From Bacillus sp. 2B10 (GTDB taxonomy: Bacteria; Pseudomonadota; Alphaproteobacteria; Sphingomonadales; Sphingomonadaceae): a stretch of DNA of 39,264 bases. Location of the stretch: the NCBI GenBank assembly GCA_003946805.1, contig RPSH01000030.1, forward strand, positions 1 to 39,264, in the 5' to 3' direction. The notes below the pieces were generated by a model, which worked only from the letters and a program-made list of their open reading frames with translations, was not told the origin of the DNA and did no database searches. Made by a program: the position numbers and the translations under genes. Shown piece after piece: positions 16,570 to 24,163 of the stretch (positions within the stretch are counted from its first letter, which is position 1; each line of letters starts with the position of its first letter).

Positions 16570-17208
16570 ATAACGGCGCTGGCGCTAGGCGGTTGCGCCG
16601 GGCCGTTGTCGGTGCTCGATCCCGCCGGGCCGCATGCCGCGTCAGTCGCGACGCTGTGGTGGGTGATGCTGGGCGGCGCGGTGCTGCTGGCCGGGCTGGT
16701 GTTCGCGCTGCTGGCGGTCGCCATGGTGCGGCGGCAGCGCGAACGCACGGTCGCGGACCGGACGTGGATCGTCGGGCTGGGCCTTGCCATGCCGACCGCG
16801 GTGCTGATGGCGCTGCTCGGCTATGCGCTGTTCGTGGGAAGCCGGATCCTGCCGACGCCCGCGCCCGATACGGTCACGATCGGGGTCGAGGCGCGGCGCT
16901 ACGCCTGGGCGTTTCGCGATCCCGCCGGGCGGATCAGCGAGAACGTGCTGCACATCCCCGCCGGGCGGCCGGTCGACCTGGTCATCACCGCGACCGACGT
17001 GATCCACAGCTTCTGGGTTCCCCGGCTGGCGGGCAAGATGGATGCGATCCCCGGCCATCCCAACCGGTTGCGGATCGTCGCGGCACGGCCAGGAACGTAT
17101 CGCGGCGAATGTGCAGAATATTGCGGGACGGGGCACCGCGACCACGGCTTCACCGTCGTCGCGCACGATGCCGGCGGATGGGCCGCACGCCAGGGGGGCA
17201 CACGATGA
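16570..17208 (+). CDS. ctaC: Cytochrome c oxidase subunit II (CuA subunit), start codon uncertain
   Basis: Carries the binuclear CuA centre that takes electrons from cytochrome c. After two membrane helices (LWWVMLGGAVLLAGLVFALL and GLAMPTAVLMALLGYALF) the periplasmic domain has ARRYAWAF, DVIHSFWVPRLAGKMDAIPG (first CuA His) and ECAEYCGTGHRDHGF. The second motif keeps both Cys, the Glu and the His ligand, but has His where the axial Met normally stands. There is no C-terminal cytochrome c domain. A lipobox (ALALGGC) is encoded at 16576-16596, yet no ATG, GTG or TTG lies close before it. I place the start at an ATA (16570) only as a marker; TTG 16606 or GTG 16612 would lose the lipobox. It overlaps the next gene by ATGA. 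Confidence 0.85.
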   Translation: MTALALGGCAGPLSVLDPAGPHAASVATLWWVMLGGAVLLAGLVFALLAVAMVRRQRERTVADRTWIVGLGLAMPTAVLMALLGYALFVGSRILPTPAPDTVTIGVEARRYAWAFRDPAGRISENVLHIPAGRPVDLVITATDVIHSFWVPRLAGKMDAIPGHPNRLRIVAARPGTYRGECAEYCGTGHRDHGFTVVAHDAGGWAARQGGTR

Positions 17209-19658
17209 AGGCGCTGAGGCTCCACCGCGAACTGACCGCGATCTGGCGGACCGAGCCGGGTCTGCGCGGGCAATTGCGATCGGTCAACCATTCGGACATG
17301 GGCCGGCGCTTCATCCTGGGCGCGTTCTTCTTCTTCGCGGTCGGCGGCGTGCTCGCCATGCTGATCCGCGCGCAGCTGGCGACGCCGCACAGCGCGTTCG
17401 TCGGACCGGCGGTCTACAACCAGCTGTTCACGATGCATGGCAGCATCATGATGTTCCTGTTCGCCATCCCGATGTTCGAAGGGCTGGCGATGTACCTGCT
17501 GCCCAAGATGCTGGGCGCGCGCGACCTCGCCTATCCCCGGCTGTCGGCGCTGGGATGGTGGTGCTATGTGTTCGGCGGCAGCATCCTGATCGCGGCGATG
17601 CTGGCCGGGGTCGCGCCCGATGCCGGGTGGTTCCTGTACCCGCCGCTGTCGGGCAAGACCTATACGCCCGGGATCAATTCCGATGTCTGGCTGCTGGGCG
17701 TCACCTTCGTCGAGATTTCGGCGATGTGCGCGGCGATCGAGATCGCGGTGTCGATCCTGAAGCTGCGCGCGCCGGGGATGCGGCTCGACCATATGCCGCT
17801 GTTCGCGTGGTATATGCTGGCGACGGCGGGGATGATGATCTTCGGCTTTCCGCCGCTGATCCTGGGATCGATCCTGCTGGAGGTCGAGCGCGCGTTCGGC
17901 TGGCCGTTCTACAGCCCCGATCTCGGCGGGTCGCCGCTGCTGTGGCAGCATCTGTTCTGGCTGTTCGGCCATCCGGAAGTCTACATCATCTTCCTGCCCG
18001 CCGCCGGCGCGGTGTCGACCATCCTGCCGGTCATGGCGCGAACGAAGATCCTGGGGTACGGCGCGCTGGTCGCGGCGGTCATGGCGCTGGCGTTCCTCAG
18101 CTTCGGGCTGTGGGTCCACCACATGTTCACCACCGGCATCCCGCACATGGCGCTGGGGTTCTTTTCCGCGGCGTCGACGCTGGTCGCGATCCCGACGGCG
18201 GTACAGGTGTTCGCGTGGCTGGGCACGTTATGGGCCGGGCGGCCGCAACTGAAGCTGCCGATGCTGTACCTGATCGGCTTCTTCATCGTGTTCGTACTGG
18301 GCGGGCTGACCGGGGTGATGCTGGCGGTGGTGCCGTTCGACGCGCAGGCGCACGACACCGCGTTCGTCACCGCGCACCTGCATTACGTGCTGGTCGGCGG
18401 GTTCGTGTTCCCGATGCTGGCCGCGGCCTATTACTGGCTGCCGCACTTCACCGGGCGCGGCCGGGTGATGCGGCTGGGCGAGGCGGCGTTCTGGCTGATC
18501 TTCATCGGGTTCAACCTCACCTTCTTCCTGATGCACCTGACCGGGCTGCTCGGCATGCCGCGACGGATCGACACCTATCCGGAGGGGATGGGGTGGACGT
18601 GGCTGAACCTGTTGTCGTCGGTCGGCAGCTTCCTGATGGCGTTCGGCTTCGCGCTGTTCGCGATCGACGTCGCGCTGCAGATCTGGCTGGGTCGGATGCA
18701 CAAGCGCAATCCATGGGGTGCCGGCACGCTGGAATGGGCGATGCCGACGCCACCGACCGCCTATAACTTCGCGAGCCTCGCGGTGGTCGCCGGGCGCGAT
18801 CCGCTCGAGGAGCGGCCCGACCTGCCGGTGGTGCTGGCACGCGGCGACGGGTGGCTGGGCGAGGCGCGGCACGGCTGGCGCGAGACGATGGCGGTCGACA
18901 TGGTCAGCGGCGCACCCGATCATATCGCGATCCTGCCGGCGAACAGCTGGCTGCCGATCACGACCGCGGCCACGCTGGGCGGGTTCTTCCTGTCGATGCT
19001 GGCCGGGTTGTACCCGCTGGCGCCGCTGTTCCTGATGATGGTGGCGATGCTCGGCTGGCGCTGGGCATGGAGCAACGGCCAGCGGCGCGATTTCGGCCCG
19101 CTGCCCGCCGGGCCCGGCGGCGCGATGCTGCCGATCGCGGGCGAGAGCGGCGGCACGACCGGGTGGTGGGGCAGCGTGTTCGCGCTGACCGCCAGCGGGA
19201 CGCTCTTCGCGTCGCTGCTGTTCGGCTATGCGTTCCTGTGGACGGTCGCGCCCGACTGGCCGCCGCGCCAACTGATCGCGCGGGCGCCGTTCGAACTGGC
19301 GCTGGCGATCGCGGGTGCGCTGGTCGCGGTGGTGGCGGCCCGGCGCGGGCAGTGGCTGGCGGCGCTGGCCGGGCAGGGGGCGATCGTGGCGGCGATGGTG
19401 CTGCTGATCGTGCTGCGGTTGCCGTCGCCGACGTCGCACGCCTATGCGGCAACGGGGGCGACGGTCGCCGCCTATGCGATCTTCCACGCCGCGCTGGCGG
19501 TATGGATGCTGGCGTTCCTGCGCGCGCGGATCGCCGCCGGGTTCGTCGGCGGCCGGCGGCAGGGCGAACCCCGCATCGTCCGGCTGTGGAGCGACCATGC
19601 CGCCGGGGCCGGGATCGTCGCCGCGCTGGTCGTGGCGTTGCCGGGATGGTTCGCATGA
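17205..19658 (+). CDS. ctaD: Cytochrome c oxidase subunit I fused to subunit III
   Basis: An 817-aa fusion. Residues 1 to about 530 are the haem-copper subunit: haem a ligand in TMHGSIMMF, CuB His and the crosslinked Tyr in LFGHPEVYIIFLP, CuB pair in LWVHHMFTTG, and haem ligands in AHLHYVLVGG. The D-channel Asp is kept in GARDLAYPR. At the K-channel the usual PTGxKxFxW reads PTAVQVFAW, with Gln for Lys. Residues about 575-817 have seven helices in the subunit III arrangement (GTLFASLLFGYAFLW, FHAALAVWMLAFLRARI, LWSDHAAGAGIVAAL). No separate subunit III gene is nearby. It overlaps both neighbours by ATGA, so all are coupled. Fused I-III subunits are known in caa3-type oxidases. Confidence 0.95.
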   Translation: MKALRLHRELTAIWRTEPGLRGQLRSVNHSDMGRRFILGAFFFFAVGGVLAMLIRAQLATPHSAFVGPAVYNQLFTMHGSIMMFLFAIPMFEGLAMYLLPKMLGARDLAYPRLSALGWWCYVFGGSILIAAMLAGVAPDAGWFLYPPLSGKTYTPGINSDVWLLGVTFVEISAMCAAIEIAVSILKLRAPGMRLDHMPLFAWYMLATAGMMIFGFPPLILGSILLEVERAFGWPFYSPDLGGSPLLWQHLFWLFGHPEVYIIFLPAAGAVSTILPVMARTKILGYGALVAAVMALAFLSFGLWVHHMFTTGIPHMALGFFSAASTLVAIPTAVQVFAWLGTLWAGRPQLKLPMLYLIGFFIVFVLGGLTGVMLAVVPFDAQAHDTAFVTAHLHYVLVGGFVFPMLAAAYYWLPHFTGRGRVMRLGEAAFWLIFIGFNLTFFLMHLTGLLGMPRRIDTYPEGMGWTWLNLLSSVGSFLMAFGFALFAIDVALQIWLGRMHKRNPWGAGTLEWAMPTPPTAYNFASLAVVAGRDPLEERPDLPVVLARGDGWLGEARHGWRETMAVDMVSGAPDHIAILPANSWLPITTAATLGGFFLSMLAGLYPLAPLFLMMVAMLGWRWAWSNGQRRDFGPLPAGPGGAMLPIAGESGGTTGWWGSVFALTASGTLFASLLFGYAFLWTVAPDWPPRQLIARAPFELALAIAGALVAVVAARRGQWLAALAGQGAIVAAMVLLIVLRLPSPTSHAYAATGATVAAYAIFHAALAVWMLAFLRARIAAGFVGGRRQGEPRIVRLWSDHAAGAGIVAALVVALPGWFA

Positions 19659-19969
19659 CCGCGCTGCTGCGGATGACCGCCGGGCTGTTCCACTGGGCCG
19701 CGGCGTTCAGCGTGCTGTATGGCCTGCACGGAATCGGATGCGGTAGCGGGTGGGATCGGGTCGCGGTCGCCGGGACCAGCCTGCACCGGCTGTTGCTGAT
19801 CGTCGCGTGGGTGGGCGGAATCGCGGCGGGCGCGGGGCTGGCGCTGTGGCTGCGGCGGACCGCGGGTACGGGCCTGCTGGACCGGGTCGCCGTCATGCTG
19901 GGCTGGGTCGGCGTCGCAGCGATCGTCGTCGGCGGGCTGCCGATCGTTACGATCCCGGCCTGTCTGTAA
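19655..19969 (+). CDS. Small membrane protein ending the oxidase cluster
   Basis: A 104-aa hydrophobic protein with three helices (about residues 8-27, 44-65 and 78-98), starting at an ATGA overlap with the oxidase fusion gene. It contains GLHGIGCGSGWDRVAV and ends VTIPACL, with cysteines at both ends of the last two loops. I do not recognise a family. Coupling to the oxidase gene suggests an accessory or structural subunit. A short dyad (GGATACGA at 19970 and TCGTATCC at 20003) follows and may mark the end of the transcript. Confidence 0.7.
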   Translation: MTALLRMTAGLFHWAAAFSVLYGLHGIGCGSGWDRVAVAGTSLHRLLLIVAWVGGIAAGAGLALWLRRTAGTGLLDRVAVMLGWVGVAAIVVGGLPIVTIPACL

Positions 19970-20028
19970 GGATACGATCCCGCGCTGTTGCGTTGCAGCA
20001 TTCGTATCCGATCCGGTGGAGCCGTCCG

Positions 20029-21057
20029 ATGTCATCACTATCCCCCCATCTCGCCCTCGCGCTGCAAGGGGGTGGTGCGCATGGTGCCTATGGCTGGGGC
20101 GTGATCGACCGGTTGCTGGACGAGGACATTCCCATCGCCGCGGTCAGCGGCGCGTCGGCGGGCGCGCTGAACGGCGCGGCGCTGGTCAGCGGGCTGGTCG
20201 CGGGCGGGCGGCAGGGCGCGCGCGACGCGCTGGCGCGGCTGTGGGACAATGTGTCGCGCAACTCGCCGCTTCAGGCGTTCGACGTCGATCTGTGGACCAC
20301 GCCGCTGTTCGAGCCGTTCCTGCGGCGGTCGCTGGAGTTCGGCAAGCTGGTCAGCCGCTACATCGCACCGCTGTCGCCGGGGCTGCGCAACATGGCGGCG
20401 TTGCGCCGGGTGGTGGGCGACAGCATCGACCTGTCGCTGCTGGCCGATCCGCGGGCGATTCCGCTGTCGATCGCGGCGACGCGGGTATCGACCGGTGCGG
20501 CCCGCCTGTTCCACAACGACGACATCACGCTCGACGCCCTGATGGCATCGGCGTGCCTGCCCGACCTGTTCGGACCGGTGACGATCGACGGCGAACCTTA
20601 TTGGGACGGCGGCTTTTCGGCCAATCCCGCGCTGGAGCCGCTGATCTTCGGCGGCCATGGGCAGAGCGACCTGCTGATCGTGCAGATCACGCCGTTCGCG
20701 GCACAGGAAACGCCCGATACGCTGGTCGAGGTGATGGGGCGGATGAGCGATATCGGGTTCAACGCGTGCCTGCTGCGCGACCTGAAGGCGCTGACCGAGG
20801 TGCAGTCGATCGCGCGGCGGGCGCCGCCGATCGACGACCGGTTCACCGCGCTGGCGGAGACCAACCTGCATCTGATGGAAGCGCCGCACGCGCTGGCCGC
20901 GCGCGGCCCGACGGGCAAGAGCGATACGCGGCGCTCGCAGCTGGAGGCGTTGCGTACGCTGGGCTGGGCGACCGCCGATGCGTGGCTGAAGGAGAATGGC
21001 GGCAAGCTGGGGCGGAAGTCGACGCTGACCGCGCTGCCGGATACGGTTGCGGCCTAA
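20029..21057 (+). CDS. Patatin-like phospholipase
   Basis: A 342-aa acyl hydrolase of the patatin family. The oxyanion-hole loop LALQGGGAHGAYGWGV is at about residues 9-24, the nucleophile elbow SGASAG at about 39-44, and the catalytic Asp in WDGGFSANP at about 195-203. Ser-Asp dyad enzymes of this type cleave lipid acyl chains. No signal peptide is seen, so it is probably cytoplasmic or membrane-associated. The ATG at 20029 has GGTGGAG eight bases upstream. The stop codon is the last thing before a 140-bp inverted-repeat element that begins at the very next base. Confidence 0.93.
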   Translation: MSSLSPHLALALQGGGAHGAYGWGVIDRLLDEDIPIAAVSGASAGALNGAALVSGLVAGGRQGARDALARLWDNVSRNSPLQAFDVDLWTTPLFEPFLRRSLEFGKLVSRYIAPLSPGLRNMAALRRVVGDSIDLSLLADPRAIPLSIAATRVSTGAARLFHNDDITLDALMASACLPDLFGPVTIDGEPYWDGGFSANPALEPLIFGGHGQSDLLIVQITPFAAQETPDTLVEVMGRMSDIGFNACLLRDLKALTEVQSIARRAPPIDDRFTALAETNLHLMEAPHALAARGPTGKSDTRRSQLEALRTLGWATADAWLKENGGKLGRKSTLTALPDTVAA

Positions 21058-21197
21058 GGCCGATCGACATTCAGCCCTGACGGCCTGCAAACGGCGGTTC
21101 TGCGCGCTTCCGGTGCTCACGTACCGGTAGTACGCTGCGCTCCGGGTCACGCAAAACCACCGTTTTCGGCACGCCATCTTCTGAATGTCGATCGGCC
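21058..21197. repeat. 140-bp element with 17-bp perfect terminal inverted repeats and internal hairpin
   Basis: Termini 21058-21074 (GGCCGATCGACATTCAG) and 21181-21197 are exact reverse complements. Each abuts a stop codon: the patatin stop at 21055-21057 and the Rieske stop at 21198-21200. Internal arms 21089-21104 (AAACGGCGGTTCTGCG) and 21150-21165 pair at 14 of 16 positions, so the transcript can fold into one long hairpin from either side. It may serve as a bidirectional terminator for the two convergent genes. It shares its termini with the element at 9892-10096. Confidence 0.85.
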
Positions 21198-21557
21198 CTA
21201 GCCCGTTACGATCGCGTCGCCCCGCACCGCGACCGGCCATGGCGTCAGCGACTGGCCGGGACAGGGGCCGCCGAGGCACTTGCCGTCGGCAATCGCGAAC
21301 AGCGCGGCGTGCCAGCTGCACGTGATCGCGCTGCCATCGGGGGTCAGATACGCGTCGAGCGTCTGCGCCAGCGGCAGCCCCATATGCGGGCAGCGGTCGA
21401 CATAGCCGAACACGTCCGTGCCCTGACGGACGACGAAGCCGTGGAACCGCCCGGCGCGCAATTGCAGGACGTAGTTGCGCGCGGTGCCGTCGGCGATGTC
21501 GGCCAGCGGGCCGAGCGTTACGCCGGCGGGAGTCGCGAAGACGCGCTCGTCGCTCAT
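21198..21557 (-). CDS. Rieske [2Fe-2S] ferredoxin-like protein
   Basis: A 119-aa protein made of a single Rieske domain. The cluster ligands are visible as CPHMGLPL (C-x-H, about residues 55-57) and CSWHAALF (C-x2-H, about 79-82). The loop between them and the following [19 protein letters not shown] fit soluble Rieske ferredoxins. Its ATG overlaps the hmgA stop by four bases, so it is translated with homogentisate dioxygenase. HmgA is a mononuclear iron enzyme that does not need a ferredoxin, so the partner is unclear. The gene could serve another oxygenase or a reducing or repair role. An ATG 26 codons upstream is in frame but lies inside hmgA. Confidence 0.9.
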   Translation of the reverse strand: MSDERVFATPAGVTLGPLADIADGTARNYVLQLRAGRFHGFVVRQGTDVFGYVDRCPHMGLPLAQTLDAYLTPDGSAITCSWHAALFAIADGKCLGGPCPGQSLTPWPVAVRGDAIVTG

Positions 21558-22834
21558 CCGGGCAGCTGCGCCTTGGCGAAGCCGGTCCAGACGTCGTCGT
21601 AATCGAGCTGCATCGTCGGGGTCGCCATCGCCCATGGCGTCGGGCGGACGACGTGGCGCGTTTCGAACATGAACGCCATGGTGTCGGCGATGCGATGCGG
21701 TTTCAGCTCGGCGGCGACCGCCTTCTCATAGCTCGCCTGATCGGGGCCGTGGCCGTTCATCTGGTTGTGGAGCGACGCGCCGCCGGGCGCGAAGCCGCCC
21801 TCCTTCGCGTCATAGGCGCCGGTCACCAGCCCCATGAACTCGCTCATGACGTTGCGGTGGAACCACGGCGGGCGGAACGTGTCGTCGGCCACCATCCAGC
21901 GCGGCGGGAAGATCACGAAGTCGCAATTGGCGGTGCCGGGCGTGTCGCTCGGCGCGGTCAGCACGGTGAAGATCGACGGATCGGGATGGTCGAACGACAC
22001 GGTGTTGATCGTGTTGAACCGGGTCAGGTCGTAGCGGCAGGGGGCAAGATTGCCGTGCCACGCCACCACGTCGAACGGCGAATGGTCGAGCGTGGTGGTC
22101 CACAGCCCGCCCTGGAATTTCTGGACGACCTCGCACGGCGTGTCGCGGTCCTCGAACCAGGCGCAAGGCGTTTCGAAGTCGCGCGGGTTGGCGAGGCCGT
22201 TGGCGCCGATCGGCCCGAGGTCGGGCAGGCGGAACAGGCTGCCGTAATTCTCGCAGACATAGCCGCGCGCGCTTCCTTCGGGCAGCCTCACGCGGAACCG
22301 CACGCCGCGCGGGATCAGCGCGATCTGGAGCGGGGCGACATCGATCCGGCCGAGTTCGGTATCGATCGCCAGCGCGCCTTGTTGCGGCACGATCAGCAGT
22401 TCGCCATCGGCCGAGAAGAAGGCGCGCTCCATGTCCGCCGTCGCGGCATAGAGGTGGATGCCCACCCCGCTCTGGCCCGCGACGTCGCCGGTCGCGCCAT
22501 AGGTGACCAGGCCGTCGACCCAGTCGGTCGGCTCGGTCGGGATGGGCAGCGGGTCCCAGCGCATCCGGTTGGGGCTGGGCGGGGTGTCGATCGGCGCGGA
22601 TTCGAGATGCGGCGCGCCGTGATACGGCACGAACGCGCCGTGGTTGGCGGTGGGGCGCAGGCGGTAGAGCCACGACCGGCGGTTCTCGCTGCGCGGCGCA
22701 GTGAAGGCGGTGCCCGACAGTTGTTCGGCATAGAGGCCGAACGGCACGCGCTGCGGGCTGTTGCGGCCGATCGGCAGCGCGTGCGCCACGGCTTCGGTGG
22801 CGACGTGGTTGGCGAAACCGGGGTGGTAGGTCAT
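21554..22834 (-). CDS. hmgA: Homogentisate 1,2-dioxygenase
   Basis: Opens the ring of homogentisate to maleylacetoacetate in tyrosine and phenylalanine catabolism, using ferrous iron and oxygen. The 426-aa length is typical. Recognisable parts are [36 protein letters not shown] (read in pieces from residue 6), [10 protein letters not shown] (about 195), [27 protein letters not shown] (pieces), [13 protein letters not shown] and [15 protein letters not shown], which carries iron-ligand His and Glu residues of the family. I use the ATG at 22834, preceded by GAGGGAT. It lies downstream of hppD, the preceding enzyme. Fumarylacetoacetase and the isomerase are not in the window. Confidence 0.97.
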   Translation of the reverse strand: MTYHPGFANHVATEAVAHALPIGRNSPQRVPFGLYAEQLSGTAFTAPRSENRRSWLYRLRPTANHGAFVPYHGAPHLESAPIDTPPSPNRMRWDPLPIPTEPTDWVDGLVTYGATGDVAGQSGVGIHLYAATADMERAFFSADGELLIVPQQGALAIDTELGRIDVAPLQIALIPRGVRFRVRLPEGSARGYVCENYGSLFRLPDLGPIGANGLANPRDFETPCAWFEDRDTPCEVVQKFQGGLWTTTLDHSPFDVVAWHGNLAPCRYDLTRFNTINTVSFDHPDPSIFTVLTAPSDTPGTANCDFVIFPPRWMVADDTFRPPWFHRNVMSEFMGLVTGAYDAKEGGFAPGGASLHNQMNGHGPDQASYEKAVAAELKPHRIADTMAFMFETRHVVRPTPWAMATPTMQLDYDDVWTGFAKAQLPG

Positions 22835-22852
22835 ATCCCTCTCCATCGTTCT

Positions 22853-22939
22853 CCCGTCATTCCGGCGAAGGCCGCAATCCCTGGACCGGCGACGGTGCGT
22901 TTCCATCGATACCATGGATCCCGGCCTGCGCCGGGAGGA
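22853..22939. repeat. Pair of GC palindromic repeats between hmgA and hppD
   Basis: GTCATTCCGGCGAAGGCCGC (22856-22875) and ATGGATCCCGGCCTGCGCCG (22914-22933) are two members of the dispersed family. The remainder of the 225-base gap (22940-23050) is GC-rich with further partial dyads and no gene. Confidence 0.7.
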
Positions 22940-23050
22940 CGGTTCGGTCCTGCGTTGCCCGCCGGGCCGTCAGTCGCGGCGGAGCCGCGCCTTGTGGCCC
23001 GGCTCCGTCGCACTGGCCGGACGGGGCCGGGCGCCTGCGCGCCCGCATCC

Positions 23051-23072
23051 GGTCGACGCCTATGCGTCGACC
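23051..23072 (-). other. Perfect hairpin with the hppD stop codon in its loop
   Basis: GGTCGACGC and GCGTCGACC form a nine-pair stem around the four bases CTAT, which on the minus strand include the TAG stop of hppD. There is no T run, so it is not a classical terminator. It could affect termination of translation or mRNA decay. Confidence 0.6.
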
Positions 23073-24127
23073 GTGATGACGCCCCGTCGAATCTGATCCA
23101 GCTCGATGCTTTCGTACAGCGCCTGGAAATTGCCGTTGCCAAAGCCCTCGTTGCCCTTGCGCTGGATGATCTCGAAGAAGATCGGCCCGAACATCGGTTC
23201 GGTGAAGATCTGCAACAACAGCCCTTCCTCGCCGACATTGCCGTCGATCAGGATGCGGTTGCGGCGCAGGCGTTCGAGGTCCTCGCCATGGCCGGGCACG
23301 CGCTTGTCGACCAGTTCGTAATAGGTCTCGATCGTGTCCTGCAACCGGACGCCACGGTCGCGCAGCTTTTCGACCGTCCCGAAGATGTCCTCGGTGGTGA
23401 AGGCTAGGTGCTGGATGCCCTCGCCATTATAGTCGCGGATGAATTCCTCGATCTGGCTCTTGTCGTCCTGGCTTTCGTTCAGCGGGATGCGGATCGCCTT
23501 GTCCGGCGCGATCATCGCCTGGCTGAACAGGCCGGTCGCCTTGCCCTTGATGTCGAAATACTTCTGTTCCTCGAACCCGAAGATCTGGTTGTAGAAGGTC
23601 GACCAGGTGCGCATCTGCCCGCGCTTCACATTGTGGGTCAGGTGGTCGAGCAGGTCGAGCCCGACATTGTTCGCGGCCTCCGCTTCGGCCGCACCCGGCA
23701 CCTGCTCCCAGTCGTCGTACAGCGATCCCGCCGCACCGTGCCGGTCGACCAGATACAGCAGCGACCCGCCGATCCCCTCCAGCGCATAGCCCTCTCCCAG
23801 CGCACCGCGCGCGGCGTCCGCGGGCTTTGCACCGCGCGCCACCGCCGCATCGAACGCCGCCTTCGCATCGGCGACGCGGAACGCCATGCCAGATGCCGAC
23901 GGGCCGTGCTGCGCAGCAAAGTCCGCAGCATGACCATCCGGAATGCGGTTCAGCAGCAGGTTGATGCGACCCTGCTTGTAGCGGATCACGTCACGCGTGC
24001 GGTGCTTCGAAGCGGCGACGAAGCCGAACTGTTCGAGCTGCCCGGCCATCCGGTCGAGATCGGGGGCGGTGAATTCGCAGAATTCGAACCCGTCGAGCCC
24101 CATCGGGTTCACGTCCATATGCTCCAT
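23060..24127 (-). CDS. hppD: 4-hydroxyphenylpyruvate dioxygenase
   Basis: Turns 4-hydroxyphenylpyruvate into homogentisate with ferrous iron and oxygen; the product goes to HmgA, and excess homogentisate can form brown pyomelanin. The 355-aa protein has the two-barrel vicinal-oxygen-chelate layout. The iron ligands are in LLDHLTHNV (about residue 160), GIQHLAFTTEDIF (about 237) and FFEIIQRKGNEGFGNGNF (about 316). The C-terminal FQALYESIELDQIRRGV is the family ending. The ATG at 24127 follows GAGAGGATG on its strand. A perfect 18-bp palindrome lies 18 bases before the start, and a LysR gene ends 23 bases upstream in the same direction. Confidence 0.97.
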   Translation of the reverse strand: MEHMDVNPMGLDGFEFCEFTAPDLDRMAGQLEQFGFVAASKHRTRDVIRYKQGRINLLLNRIPDGHAADFAAQHGPSASGMAFRVADAKAAFDAAVARGAKPADAARGALGEGYALEGIGGSLLYLVDRHGAAGSLYDDWEQVPGAAEAEAANNVGLDLLDHLTHNVKRGQMRTWSTFYNQIFGFEEQKYFDIKGKATGLFSQAMIAPDKAIRIPLNESQDDKSQIEEFIRDYNGEGIQHLAFTTEDIFGTVEKLRDRGVRLQDTIETYYELVDKRVPGHGEDLERLRRNRILIDGNVGEEGLLLQIFTEPMFGPIFFEIIQRKGNEGFGNGNFQALYESIELDQIRRGVITVDA

Positions 24128-24145
24128 GACGGCATCCTCTCAAAA

Positions 24146-24163
24146 TCGTATCAATTGATACGA
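24146..24163. promoter_or_regulatory. Perfect 18-bp operator palindrome before hppD
   Basis: TCGTATCAATTGATACGA is its own reverse complement with no spacer. It lies between 18 and 37 bases upstream of the hppD start and overlaps the last codons of the LysR gene. A TTGACT-like -35 hexamer (minus strand, 24186-24191) places the site at or just after the -10 region, which suggests a repressor. Spacer-free palindromes of this kind are more typical of MarR- or IclR-type dimers than of LysR proteins. Confidence 0.7.
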
